64,000 nt of DNA. Origin: Chryseobacterium aquaeductus. GTDB taxonomy: Bacteria > Bacteroidota > Bacteroidia > Flavobacteriales > Weeksellaceae. The stretch lies in contig NZ_CAJIMS010000001.1 in NCBI RefSeq assembly GCF_905175375.1, forward strand, positions 2,170,001 through 2,234,000, in the 5' to 3' direction. The translations under genes were made by a program, and so were the position numbers. The notes beneath the pieces were generated by a model. It made no database searches. It was given only the letters and a program-made list of their open reading frames with translations, and was not told the origin of the DNA. Positions 18,187 to 25,926 of this stretch are shown here, piece after piece. Positions within the stretch are counted from its first letter, which is position 1. Each line of letters opens with the position of its first letter.

Positions 18187-19576
18187 AAATTGGACGACAG
18201 TTTTTTTGTTGCTGATTTTTCAGTTTTCTTTCGGGCAAGATTCTTTGAAGCTTTCTCATCAGGAATTTCTTGCGATTGTAAAAAGATACCATCCGTTGGC
18301 ATTCAAATATCAGCTTCAGAATAAAATTGCAGAAGCAGAAATTACCAGAGCAAGAGGGAATTTTGATCCTGTGCTGGCAGGAAAGCTCGGCGAGAAAAAT
18401 ATTGATGGTACGCGATATTATCAGCAAAAAAATATCGAACTGGATATTCCTACATGGTACGGAGTCAATATCAACGGAGCATACAATTATCTGGACGGTG
18501 AAAAATTAAATAACAGTGATACCAGAGGTGGCTTGGCTCAATTTGGAATTACAGTTCCGCTTGCCAAAAATTTTCTCTATGATAAACGCAGAGCAATGCT
18601 GGATCAGGCAAAATTTGCTTTGAGAATGACAGAAGCAGAACAAATCGTTTTGACAAACGAACTTCTTCTGGAAGCCGAAAATACGTACTGGGAATGGGTA
18701 AAGAATTTTGAAATCTATGAATTGCAGAGAAAATCGGTACAGATTAATATAGATAGATTGGAGCTCACAAAAAAAACGTACAACTACGGCGAAAGACCTG
18801 CGATTGATACTGTAGAAGCTGCATCGCAATTGCAAAGTTTCCAGCTTCAGGAAAGAGATGCGTATCTTAATTTTGTGAAGAGTACACAAGATTTACAGCT
18901 GTATTTATGGAAAGATAATCAGGAAATCTACGAAATTTCGCAACTTATTTTTCCGTCGACACATCTTGAAGAACATAATGGATACAGTGATTTTGAATTT
19001 TTGGTGCAGGATGTACAGTCTAAGCAGCTTAATAATCATGCATCATTGCAATATTATTTTCAGAAAGAAAACATTCTTGAAAGTGAAAGAAGGCTAAAAT
19101 GGCAAAGCTTTCTCCCAAAAATAGATTTTACCTACAACTTTTTTAATAAAGAAAATTACCGAGCAGAATATTTACCATTATTCGATAATAATTTTCAATA
19201 CGGCATCAAATTAGAAATCCCGATTTTTCAGAGAGAAGCCAGAGCAGATTATCAGATTGCTAAACTGAAGATCACCCAAAACCAGCAAGATGTACAGCTG
19301 AAAACTAGGGAAATTGTGACAAAGATTGAAACCTATAAAAACGAAGTTTTAAGTTATCAACTTCAGATCGATCTTGCCGACAATAATCTCAAGAATTACC
19401 AAAAACTTCTAAATGCAGAAGAAATGCGGTACAACAATGGAGAAAGTTCACTTTTTCTCATCAACACCCGCGAAAATAAATTGATAGAAGCTCGTGAAAA
19501 AAATATAGAGTTAAAAGCAAAATTTTTAAAAAGCTACAATAAACTCAAATGGCTGAATGAGAATTTTAGGTTTTAG
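18170..19576 (+). CDS. TolC-family outer-membrane channel protein
   Basis: A 468-aa protein with a signal peptide (ending FSFGQ, residue 23). It has the repeated long alpha-helical segments of the TolC/OEP family (for example EAENTYWEWVKNFEIYELQRK and YNNGESSLFLINTRENKLIEA). It should form the outer-membrane exit duct of the tripartite system. It begins within the last 17 nt of the HlyD gene. A strong terminator follows directly, closing the operon. Confidence 0.93.
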   Translation: MKNLNRNWTTVFLLLIFQFSFGQDSLKLSHQEFLAIVKRYHPLAFKYQLQNKIAEAEITRARGNFDPVLAGKLGEKNIDGTRYYQQKNIELDIPTWYGVNINGAYNYLDGEKLNNSDTRGGLAQFGITVPLAKNFLYDKRRAMLDQAKFALRMTEAEQIVLTNELLLEAENTYWEWVKNFEIYELQRKSVQINIDRLELTKKTYNYGERPAIDTVEAASQLQSFQLQERDAYLNFVKSTQDLQLYLWKDNQEIYEISQLIFPSTHLEEHNGYSDFEFLVQDVQSKQLNNHASLQYYFQKENILESERRLKWQSFLPKIDFTYNFFNKENYRAEYLPLFDNNFQYGIKLEIPIFQREARADYQIAKLKITQNQQDVQLKTREIVTKIETYKNEVLSYQLQIDLADNNLKNYQKLLNAEEMRYNNGESSLFLINTRENKLIEAREKNIELKAKFLKSYNKLKWLNENFRF

Positions 19577-19586
19577 GAAATATAAA

Positions 19587-19616
19587 AAAGGAAATCTGAA
19601 ATTACAGATTTCCTTT
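19587..19616. terminator. Bidirectional terminator between the export operon and DUF423
   Basis: AAAGGAAATCTG (19587-19598) pairs perfectly with CAGATTTCCTTT (19605-19616) around a 6-nt loop, with T-rich flanks on both strands. It separates the convergent TolC and DUF423 genes. Confidence 0.88.
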
Positions 19617-19638
19617 TATTTTTGAAAAGTTGAGTCAA

Positions 19639-20025
19639 CTAAACTTTTAATTTCACAAAATACCAAATCAACATTCCCCAGCTTAGGATCATAAACAATC
19701 CACCAAGCGGAGTAATCGGTCCTAAGAACTTCAGATTTGCACCCAAATAATCCTGCAGACTCAGACCATAAATACTGAAAGAAAATAATATTGTTCCTAC
19801 GATCATCAAAATAGAAATCCATTTTTGAGATGAGGTATCAAACTTTAAAATGTAACCCACAATTAATAAAAAGAAGGCTGCATACATTTGGTATCTTACT
19901 CCCGTTTCAAAACTTTCCAGTCTTTCTACAGACAAAATTTTCTTTAAAGCATGAGCTCCGAAAGCGCCCAAAATAACCGATAACATGCCGTAAGTGGCAC
20001 CAAAAACTAAAGTAATTGTTTTCAT
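19639..20025 (-). CDS. DUF423-family membrane protein
   Basis: A 128-aa protein with four predicted transmembrane helices. The DUF423 signature is clear: GAFGAHALKKILSVERLESF, ETGVRYQMYAAFFLLI near the N-terminus and PITPLGGLFMILSWGMLIW at the C-terminus. The function of the family is unknown. It is the last gene of a tight operon, starting 1 bp after the stop of the preceding gene. Confidence 0.93.
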   Translation of the reverse strand: MKTITLVFGATYGMLSVILGAFGAHALKKILSVERLESFETGVRYQMYAAFFLLIVGYILKFDTSSQKWISILMIVGTILFSFSIYGLSLQDYLGANLKFLGPITPLGGLFMILSWGMLIWYFVKLKV

Positions 20026-20026
20026 T

Positions 20027-21112
20027 TTATAATTCTTGTAATTCTAGTTTTAAATATTTTTTTATCTTATAATCCTGCCAAGTTCCAACGATTTTATTTC
20101 CTTTTACATCGGCTTCTATATATGCTTTCGGAATCCATTTTTTTAACTCCTCACTGTGATAATCATTCTCTGTGATTGAGATGTGGTTGTCTTTCAAAAT
20201 TCCACTCCATTCAATGAGCTTTTTACTTTTATCGTACCAGTAAAAAGCAGAGAAAGAACCATCTTCATAAACCTGTTTCATCAAAAGCGTGATAGGATAT
20301 TTCTGATCAATCTGTCCTTTATATAATTTATTCTGAACGGTATTTTGTCTCACAAATTTATCAGATTTTGACAATAAATTTTTACCATACAAACTCAAAT
20401 ATTGTTGAATGTCTTTGTAAGGCAATTCGATTTCATAACTTCCCAGATCATCCAAAGCCAGCATTGCATGATTTGAACATCTTTCTCTCACAATCGTTAA
20501 CTTATCTTTCCCGAAAAAGAATTTGGTATGTTCCAATTTTCCTCTTTTTGCATACTCCAGACACTCTTCATACATTCGAATCTGTTCTTTCTCATCGTCT
20601 TCAGGGTCGATATGCGACTTTAATTCAGCTAAAAAATTCTGGATTTTATTTACTATATTTTCATTAACTATATTTTGAATTAAATCAATTGAAATGGTTT
20701 CAAACAGATCCTTTAGATTAATGTAATTTCCGGTTCTCAAATCAAAATTTTTCCAATCAGAAAAACCTTCAGGATAAGCACCTGTGGCTTCACCATCTAT
20801 AGAGAGACTCAAAATATTTTTAGGAGTTTCCAGTTTTTTCCATTCATAAAAATATAAAAAATTTTTGTACGAATTGGTTGAATTCAATGCCAGTTGAGAA
20901 GGATTGCTTCCCGAACCCGGAATAAATTCCAGTTCATTTACTTGCAAAAACGTATTGATTTTTCTTTCAACCAAAGGTTTTGACGCGAATGAAACAACAG
21001 GGAAATTAAAATTTTCAGATTTTGGTTGCAGATCATTTACCTTAAGATTTTTCTGTTGTGAAAAACAAATTGCGGAGATCAGAATAAAAAATAAAAAGCA
21101 TTTTTTCATCAT
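20027..21112 (-). CDS. Secreted DUF3298/RsiV-like protein of unknown function
   Basis: A 361-aa protein with an N-terminal signal peptide (MMKKCFLFFILISAICFSQQ). The middle resembles the DUF4163/DUF3298 (PdaC/RsiV-like) fold pattern: a beta-rich segment with YFYEWKKL, SLSIDGEATGAYPEGFSDWKNFDLRTGNYINLKDLF, then an acidic region. It is probably periplasmic. Its ATG overlaps the TGA of the upstream 55-aa gene (ATGA), which indicates translational coupling. Only the general family outline can be claimed. Confidence 0.72.
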   Translation of the reverse strand: MMKKCFLFFILISAICFSQQKNLKVNDLQPKSENFNFPVVSFASKPLVERKINTFLQVNELEFIPGSGSNPSQLALNSTNSYKNFLYFYEWKKLETPKNILSLSIDGEATGAYPEGFSDWKNFDLRTGNYINLKDLFETISIDLIQNIVNENIVNKIQNFLAELKSHIDPEDDEKEQIRMYEECLEYAKRGKLEHTKFFFGKDKLTIVRERCSNHAMLALDDLGSYEIELPYKDIQQYLSLYGKNLLSKSDKFVRQNTVQNKLYKGQIDQKYPITLLMKQVYEDGSFSAFYWYDKSKKLIEWSGILKDNHISITENDYHSEELKKWIPKAYIEADVKGNKIVGTWQDYKIKKYLKLELQEL

Positions 21113-21276
21113 TTAGATTTATATAACATTAAAATCATTCCGCCAATTAAGGTCAGAATTCCAATGACGATGAAAAAGGTAGAAAATCTGCGTGACTGCT
21201 GAAATCCCTGATTGCTGGTATTTTTTAAAAATAACCCGAAGATAATAAAGGCAATGGAAAATGCAATTTGAAACAT
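21109..21276 (-). CDS. Small two-helix membrane protein (55 aa) inside the HMG-CoA reductase operon
   Basis: The frame reads MFQIAFSIAFIIFGLFLKNT, then a hydrophilic stretch SNQGFQQSRRFS, then TFFIVIGILTLIGGMILMLYKSK and TGA. Two hydrophobic helices flank a basic loop. Its ATG overlaps the last base of the HMG-CoA reductase stop codon (TAATG), and its TGA overlaps the start of the next gene (ATGA). These two overlaps are the main evidence that it is translated. No family is recognised. Confidence 0.8.
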   Translation of the reverse strand: MFQIAFSIAFIIFGLFLKNTSNQGFQQSRRFSTFFIVIGILTLIGGMILMLYKSK

Positions 21277-22604
21277 TATTGCGCTCGTAATCTGTTAAAT
21301 TCATTAATTACTTCGTGATGAGTTACCGTTTTATCCTTAAAATAGGTTACAAAATGTTGTTTTTCTTCTTCGGTTGCACCCATTTGGTTTAGAATATTAA
21401 ATAAATGCATTTTCATGTGACCTTTCTGAATTCCTGTGGTGACCAAAGATCTCAAGGCTCCAAAATTCTGAGCCAGTCCTGAAACTGCCAAAATACTCAT
21501 CAGTTCCTGAGCAGAAGGTTTTCCGAGAAGTGCCAAAGAGAATTTTACCAAAGGATGAAGATTCGTCAAACCACCCACAACTCCCACGGAAATCGGAAGA
21601 TCGATCCAGAATCTGAAAATTCCGTTGTCTGTTGTGCAATGCGTTAAAGAAGAATATTTTCCATCTCTTGCAGCATAAGCGTGTGCGCAGGCTTCGGTTG
21701 CTCTAAAATCATTTCCTGTTGCAATCACAACTGCATCAACACCGTTCATGATTCCTTTATTATGCGTAGTCGCACGAAAAGGTTCAATTTCAGCGATGGT
21801 TACCGCTTGTTTAAATTTTCTTGCAAATTCTTCATTAGAAATTCCGCTGTCGTCTTTTAGATCTTCAATTTTACAAGAAACTTCTGCTCTTACGATACAA
21901 TCTGGAGTGAAATTAGATAAAATATTCATCACAACCTGCAAAGAATCTTTTTCCTCTTGTGTAAAACTTTCCTCGAATGAGATTTGCTCTTTTAAAGTTT
22001 TACCAAACTGTTCAAGACATGAATTGATAAAATTGGCGCCCATAGAATCTACGGTATCAAAACTTGCTTTTAATTGATAATAATTGGGCATTTCTGCACT
22101 TTTATCAACCAGTTTGATTTCTAAAATTCCGCCGCCACGATTTCTCATGTTTGCCGTGATGCTTTCCGTCGCTTCAAAAAGTTTTTTCTTTAATTTAAAA
22201 TTAAAAAAATGCTGAAGTTTATGCGATTCTACATCGATAATGAAATGAGTATGACCTAATTTTTTTGTGTTGATAATCGTGGTTTTAAAACCTCCTTTAT
22301 CGATCCAGAATTTCGCTGCTTTTGCTGCTGCTGCCACAACTGAACTTTCTTCAACTGCCATCGGTAACGCCAATAATTTTCCATCAATCAGAAAATTCGG
22401 AGCAATTCCGTAAGGCATATAGAAATTGGAAATGGTGTTTTCAGAAAACTCATCATGAAGTTTCTGAAGATCTGCATTTTCGTTCCAATATTGATTGAGT
22501 ATATTTTGATAATCTGTATTTCCTTCAAGATATTCATTGACAAGCCAGTCAATTTTTCCTTGTTTGGTAAGTTTAGAGAAACCCTCTACCGGTTGATGAT
22601 TCAT
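21276..22604 (-). CDS. Hydroxymethylglutaryl-CoA reductase, class II
   Basis: A 442-aa enzyme of the mevalonate pathway, reducing HMG-CoA to mevalonate. Class II hallmarks are present: the MAVEESSVVAAAAKAAKFW region with the catalytic glutamate near residue 85, HNKGIMNGVDAVVIATGND with catalytic lysine and aspartate, and the C-terminal histidine in GIQKGHMKMHL. The start at 22604 (MNHQPVEGFSKL) is preferred. An in-frame ATG at 22661 would add 19 unconserved-looking residues, but cannot be excluded because a TATATTTA promoter-like element sits just upstream of it. It heads the four-gene operon down to DUF423. Confidence 0.94.
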   Translation of the reverse strand: MNHQPVEGFSKLTKQGKIDWLVNEYLEGNTDYQNILNQYWNENADLQKLHDEFSENTISNFYMPYGIAPNFLIDGKLLALPMAVEESSVVAAAAKAAKFWIDKGGFKTTIINTKKLGHTHFIIDVESHKLQHFFNFKLKKKLFEATESITANMRNRGGGILEIKLVDKSAEMPNYYQLKASFDTVDSMGANFINSCLEQFGKTLKEQISFEESFTQEEKDSLQVVMNILSNFTPDCIVRAEVSCKIEDLKDDSGISNEEFARKFKQAVTIAEIEPFRATTHNKGIMNGVDAVVIATGNDFRATEACAHAYAARDGKYSSLTHCTTDNGIFRFWIDLPISVGVVGGLTNLHPLVKFSLALLGKPSAQELMSILAVSGLAQNFGALRSLVTTGIQKGHMKMHLFNILNQMGATEEEKQHFVTYFKDKTVTHHEVINEFNRLRAQ

Positions 22605-22975
22605 AGGTAAATTATTTTTTGATAAAGAATTGTGGAATCGACCGTTTACGATTTCACGCATAAATTAATGAATGTAAATATAGTAAATTTGTTTGTGCCT
22701 ATTGTGGATAAGTTCATTGAAAAAAGAGTGATATTTCTCAATTTTGGATTTACTTTTGAATAGAAAAAGTGACGTTGAAAAAGATTTAACCACAAAAGAA
22801 ACAAAAGTTTTTTGAACACATGTTATATTAATTTTTTGATTTATCATTAAAATAAGAACACATAAGTTTTTGAAAATCTCTGATTTCTCAGATGTGATCT
22901 CAATATTTTCAAATATTTTTTCTACAATCTAATGTGACTTATGTGTTAAAAGAATTATAACAAAGCAATTGAATT
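22605..22975. other. Divergent intergenic region with a nested palindrome
   Basis: This 371-bp gap separates HMG-CoA reductase (-) from the radical SAM gene (+). It holds promoter-like sequences for the - strand and a 91-nt nested inverted repeat (22857-22947), listed separately. No coding sequence longer than a few dozen codons looks real. Confidence 0.7.
22857..22947. repeat. Three-layer nested inverted repeat
   Basis: Three pairs of arms share one centre: AACACATAAG (22857-22866) with CTTATGTGTT (22938-22947); TTTGAAAAT (22869-22877) with ATTTTCAAA (22905-22913); and TCTGA (22879-22883) with TCAGA (22888-22892). The arms are perfect. It could form a cruciform or an RNA hairpin. It lies 28 bp upstream of the radical SAM gene. 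Confidence 0.7.
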
Positions 22976-24235
22976 ATGAATTTTGACCGTCTGAAAGAAA
23001 AGTTAGAAATCCTTGCCGATGCTGCGAAATACGACGTGTCATGCTCATCTAGCGGAGGTTCGAGGAAGAATAAAAAAGGCGCTTTGGGAGACAGTTCTGC
23101 AAGCGGAATTTGCCATACCTATACTGAAGACGGGCGATGTGTTTCTCTACTCAAAGTTCTTTTGACCAATCACTGTATTTACGATTGTGCTTATTGCGTT
23201 TCACGAAGTTCGAATGATATTAAAAGGGCAGCTTTCACAGTAGAAGAAGTTGTTGATTTAACGATCAATTTTTATCGCCGAAATTATATTGAAGGATTGT
23301 TCTTGAGTTCAGGGATTTTTAAAAATGCCGACACAACGATGGAGCGTCTAGTGCGTGTTGCAAAGAAACTTCGTCTTGAAGAAAATTTCAACGGATATAT
23401 TCATTTAAAATCAATTCCGGGTGCAAGTGATATTCTGATGCAGGAAGCAGCTTTGTATGCAGACCGACTGTCGATCAACATCGAAATTCCGACGGAAAGT
23501 GGATTGAAATTACTGGCTCCGGAGAAAAACCGTCAGGATATGCTCAATCCGATGAAATATATCCAAAGTGGAATTACGCAATATAAGGAAGAAAAGAAAA
23601 TCTTCAGAAAAGTTCCGAAGTTCGCTCCAGCGGGACAATCAACGCAAATGATTGTTGGCGCAACCAATGAAAATGATTTGCAAATCATCAAAGTTGCCGA
23701 TCATTTTTATAAAAACTATAATCTTAAAAGAGTGTATTATTCTGGTTATGTTCCTGTTTTGGAAGATACGAGATTACCCGCTTTGACGACGGCGGTTCCC
23801 ATGCTTCGGGAAAACCGTTTATATCAGTCGGATTGGTTGATGAGGTTTTATGGATTTAAAGCTGATGAGATTTTAGATTCGCACATGCCATTTTTAGATT
23901 TGGAAGTTGATCCAAAATTAAGTTGGGCTTTGAGGCATCTCGATCAGTTCCCGATTAATCTGCAAAGTGCAGATTATCAAATGATTCTCAGAATTCCGGG
24001 AATCGGAGTGAAAACGGCGAAGAAAATTGTTTCTGCAAGACGTTTTCAGGTTTTAACGATTGAAAATTTGCAAAAATTAGGAGCAGCAGTGAATCGTGCA
24101 AAATATTTCATTGATTTCAATGCAGGAAATGTTTTTCTACGACATTTGACAGATTTAAATTTGAAAAAATTATTAATTGGCGGAAGTACTTCTAAATTTC
24201 AAGATCAGTTTTCGCAGCAGTTGACATTATTTTAA
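22976..24235 (+). CDS. Putative DNA modification/repair radical SAM protein (TIGR03916-like)
   Basis: A 419-aa radical SAM enzyme. The iron-sulfur motif is CIYDCAYC (Cys67, Cys71, Cys74; CX3CX2C). A helix-hairpin-helix DNA-binding motif, LRIPGIGVKTAKKIVSARR, lies in the C-terminal third. This combination defines the family named putative DNA modification/repair radical SAM protein, which normally sits next to a uracil-DNA-glycosylase-linked TIGR03915 partner. That partner is found here at 25008, after a toxin-antitoxin pair. The substrate is not known. Confidence 0.93.
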   Translation: MNFDRLKEKLEILADAAKYDVSCSSSGGSRKNKKGALGDSSASGICHTYTEDGRCVSLLKVLLTNHCIYDCAYCVSRSSNDIKRAAFTVEEVVDLTINFYRRNYIEGLFLSSGIFKNADTTMERLVRVAKKLRLEENFNGYIHLKSIPGASDILMQEAALYADRLSINIEIPTESGLKLLAPEKNRQDMLNPMKYIQSGITQYKEEKKIFRKVPKFAPAGQSTQMIVGATNENDLQIIKVADHFYKNYNLKRVYYSGYVPVLEDTRLPALTTAVPMLRENRLYQSDWLMRFYGFKADEILDSHMPFLDLEVDPKLSWALRHLDQFPINLQSADYQMILRIPGIGVKTAKKIVSARRFQVLTIENLQKLGAAVNRAKYFIDFNAGNVFLRHLTDLNLKKLLIGGSTSKFQDQFSQQLTLF

Positions 24236-24276
24236 AATTAAGCTATCCATATATGCTAAATTTAGACATTATTCAT

Positions 24277-24284
24277 TAGCTTTG
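24277..24284 (+). promoter_or_regulatory. -7 element of the ParDE module
   Basis: TAGCTTTG matches TAnnTTTG, 16 bp before the antitoxin ATG. It would give the toxin-antitoxin pair its own transcript. No convincing -33 box. Confidence 0.45.
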
Positions 24285-24300
24285 TTATAAAGATTAAAAA

Positions 24301-24540
24301 ATGAATGTTAGTTTCACAAAAAAACAAGCAGATTATATTTCTGAGCAGATAGAATCCGGTGATTTTCAGAATGCTAGTGAGGTGGTGCGAGATGCTATAC
24401 GTCTTCACGAATATTATCGTCATAAGGTGATTGAAGATTTGAAAGCTGAAATTGAAAAGGGTTGGAACGGCTTATCAAGTAACCGATCACTAAAAGATAT
24501 TCTTCGTTCGAAAAAAGAGGAAATAAAAAGCAATGACTAG
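24301..24540 (+). CDS. ParD-family antitoxin
   Basis: A 79-aa protein with a ribbon-helix-helix N-terminus (MNVSFTKKQADYISEQIESG, then FQNASEVVRDAIRLHE), typical of ParD/CC2985-type antitoxins. The C-terminal part (EKGWNGLSSNRSLKDILRSKKEE) should wrap around the toxin. It overlaps the toxin gene by 8 nt. It likely autoregulates the promoter just upstream. Confidence 0.92.
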   Translation: MNVSFTKKQADYISEQIESGDFQNASEVVRDAIRLHEYYRHKVIEDLKAEIEKGWNGLSSNRSLKDILRSKKEEIKSND

Positions 24541-24829
24541 AAGGAGCTATATTCTCTCTGAATTTGCTGATAAAGATTTGGAAGATATTTTTGATTATAC
24601 TAGCCTTAATTTCGGATTCGACCAAGCGGAAAAATATCTACTGGAAATTGAAGATGTTTTTCAGAATCTGGTTGAAAATCCTGAATCCGGCAGAAAACGG
24701 AATGAAATAAAAGCAGGTTTATACAGTTTCCCAAAAGACAATCATGTTATATTTTATCGAATTTTGGATTTTCATATTCGTATTGTGAGGGTACTTCACG
24801 GAAGCAGAGATATTCCGAAACTCTTTTAG
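24533..24829 (+). CDS. ParE/RelE-superfamily toxin
   Basis: A 98-aa toxin with the ParE pattern: RRSYILSEFADKDLEDIFDYTSLNFG, LVENPESGRKRNEI, and the C-terminal HVIFYRILDFHIRIVRVLHGSRD. ParE members usually poison DNA gyrase; RelE-like activity cannot be ruled out by eye. It is translationally coupled to the antitoxin (8-nt overlap). Both genes appear intact. Confidence 0.92.
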   Translation: MTRRSYILSEFADKDLEDIFDYTSLNFGFDQAEKYLLEIEDVFQNLVENPESGRKRNEIKAGLYSFPKDNHVIFYRILDFHIRIVRVLHGSRDIPKLF

Positions 24830-24956
24830 AAGAATTTGAACAAAACTTTCGGCGTAATCATTCTTCACGAGTTTTATTTTAAACACAAATAGAACGAATA
24901 TTTTCACAAATCACACAATTATAATATTGGTTATTCTGCAGCTTAATCGTTCAAAC

Positions 24957-25001
24957 TAAAAACTCTAATACTCTACAACTCTCAAACCCTCAAACTCCTA
25001 C
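24957..25001 (+). repeat. Degenerate 8-bp tandem repeat before the TIGR03915 gene
   Basis: Five units of 8 bp with the core ACTCT in register: ACTCTAAT, ACTCTACA, ACTCTCAA, ACCCTCAA, ACTCCTAC. The array ends 6 bp before the start codon of the next gene. A similar but less regular CTC-rich stretch lies at 46257-46299. Confidence 0.55.
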
Positions 25002-25007
25002 CCAAAA

Positions 25008-25766
25008 ATGACCACCTTACTCTACGACGGAAGTTTCGACGGACTTTTCACTTCAATATTCGAAGTTTTCGAGTATAAGTATAAAGATGTGGAAATTGTG
25101 AGCAGAGAAAGATTTCATCAGGAAAATATCTTTGCTGAAATTCATGAAGTGACAACACAACAAGAAAAATCTGAGAGGGTTTTAAATAAATTAGAAGGAA
25201 ACATAGGTAAGTCGGGCATTCATGAATTGGTGAAAGTCTTTTTGTCTGAAGAACCCGATTTAGAACAAATTATTTTGTCTGCTGTAAGGCAATCTATAAG
25301 ATATCCTAATGAAAATATTCTCCAAAATTATGCAGATCAGGATATTTTGAGAATTGCTAAAATTTCCAAATCTGTCAGTAGAGAAAGACATAGAATGACG
25401 GCTTTTGTACGGTTTGAAAAAATGCAGGATGAAGTTTTTTTTGCTAAAATTGATCCGGATTTTAATGTTTTACCTTTAATCAGAAAACATTTCAAAAATC
25501 GATATCAGGATCAGAAATGGATGATTTACGATCTCAGAAGAAACTACGGACTTCTTTACGATCTGGAAACGTGTGATTTCTTTTATCCCGAAGAAAAATT
25601 AGATTTAAATAATTATCAGCAGAAATTTCATGATGAAGAAAATCAATATCAAAAGCTTTGGCAACGATATTTTTTTAAAACCAATATTGTAGAAAGGAAA
25701 AATTTAAAACTACACATACAGCATGTTCCTAAAAGGTATTGGAAATATTTAACAGAAAAGCATTGA
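25008..25766 (+). CDS. TIGR03915-type putative DNA repair protein (DUF4130)
   Basis: A 252-aa protein beginning TTLLYDGSFDGLFTSIFEVFEYKY, the hallmark of the SAM-linked DUF4130 family. It continues with SRERHRMTAFVRFEKMQDEVFFAKIDPDFNVLPLI and DQKWMIYDLRRNYGLLYD. Members occur beside, and are thought to work with, the TIGR03916 radical SAM protein in DNA repair or modification. Here a ParDE pair of about 530 bp separates the two. The gene is full length. Confidence 0.92.
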   Translation: MTTLLYDGSFDGLFTSIFEVFEYKYKDVEIVSRERFHQENIFAEIHEVTTQQEKSERVLNKLEGNIGKSGIHELVKVFLSEEPDLEQIILSAVRQSIRYPNENILQNYADQDILRIAKISKSVSRERHRMTAFVRFEKMQDEVFFAKIDPDFNVLPLIRKHFKNRYQDQKWMIYDLRRNYGLLYDLETCDFFYPEEKLDLNNYQQKFHDEENQYQKLWQRYFFKTNIVERKNLKLHIQHVPKRYWKYLTEKH

Positions 25767-25898
25767 TTTGAAAAGATAAATTTGACTTTCATAAACTAAA
25801 TATGTAATGATCTTCTCAAACAATCACTTTTAAATTTACAGGATAGTAAAGGATGAAAAGTATTCTGCAGATACTGCCGTTATCTGAACTTGTTTTTG

Positions 25899-25906
25899 TA
25901 AATTTG
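25899..25906 (+). promoter_or_regulatory. pfkA -7 element
   Basis: TAAATTTG matches TAnnTTTG, 20 bp before the pfkA start codon. Confidence 0.45.
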
Positions 25907-25926
25907 TGTTTGAAATTTTTTACTAA

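Noticed and set aside
21119..21304. 61-codon frame on the - strand overlapping the HMG-CoA reductase end
   Set aside because: It is out of frame with the overlapping 55-aa gene, which has far better start/stop coupling and a membrane-protein composition.
24957..25001. CRISPR-like array
   Set aside because: Units are only 8 bp and contiguous, with no spacers. No cas gene is in the window.
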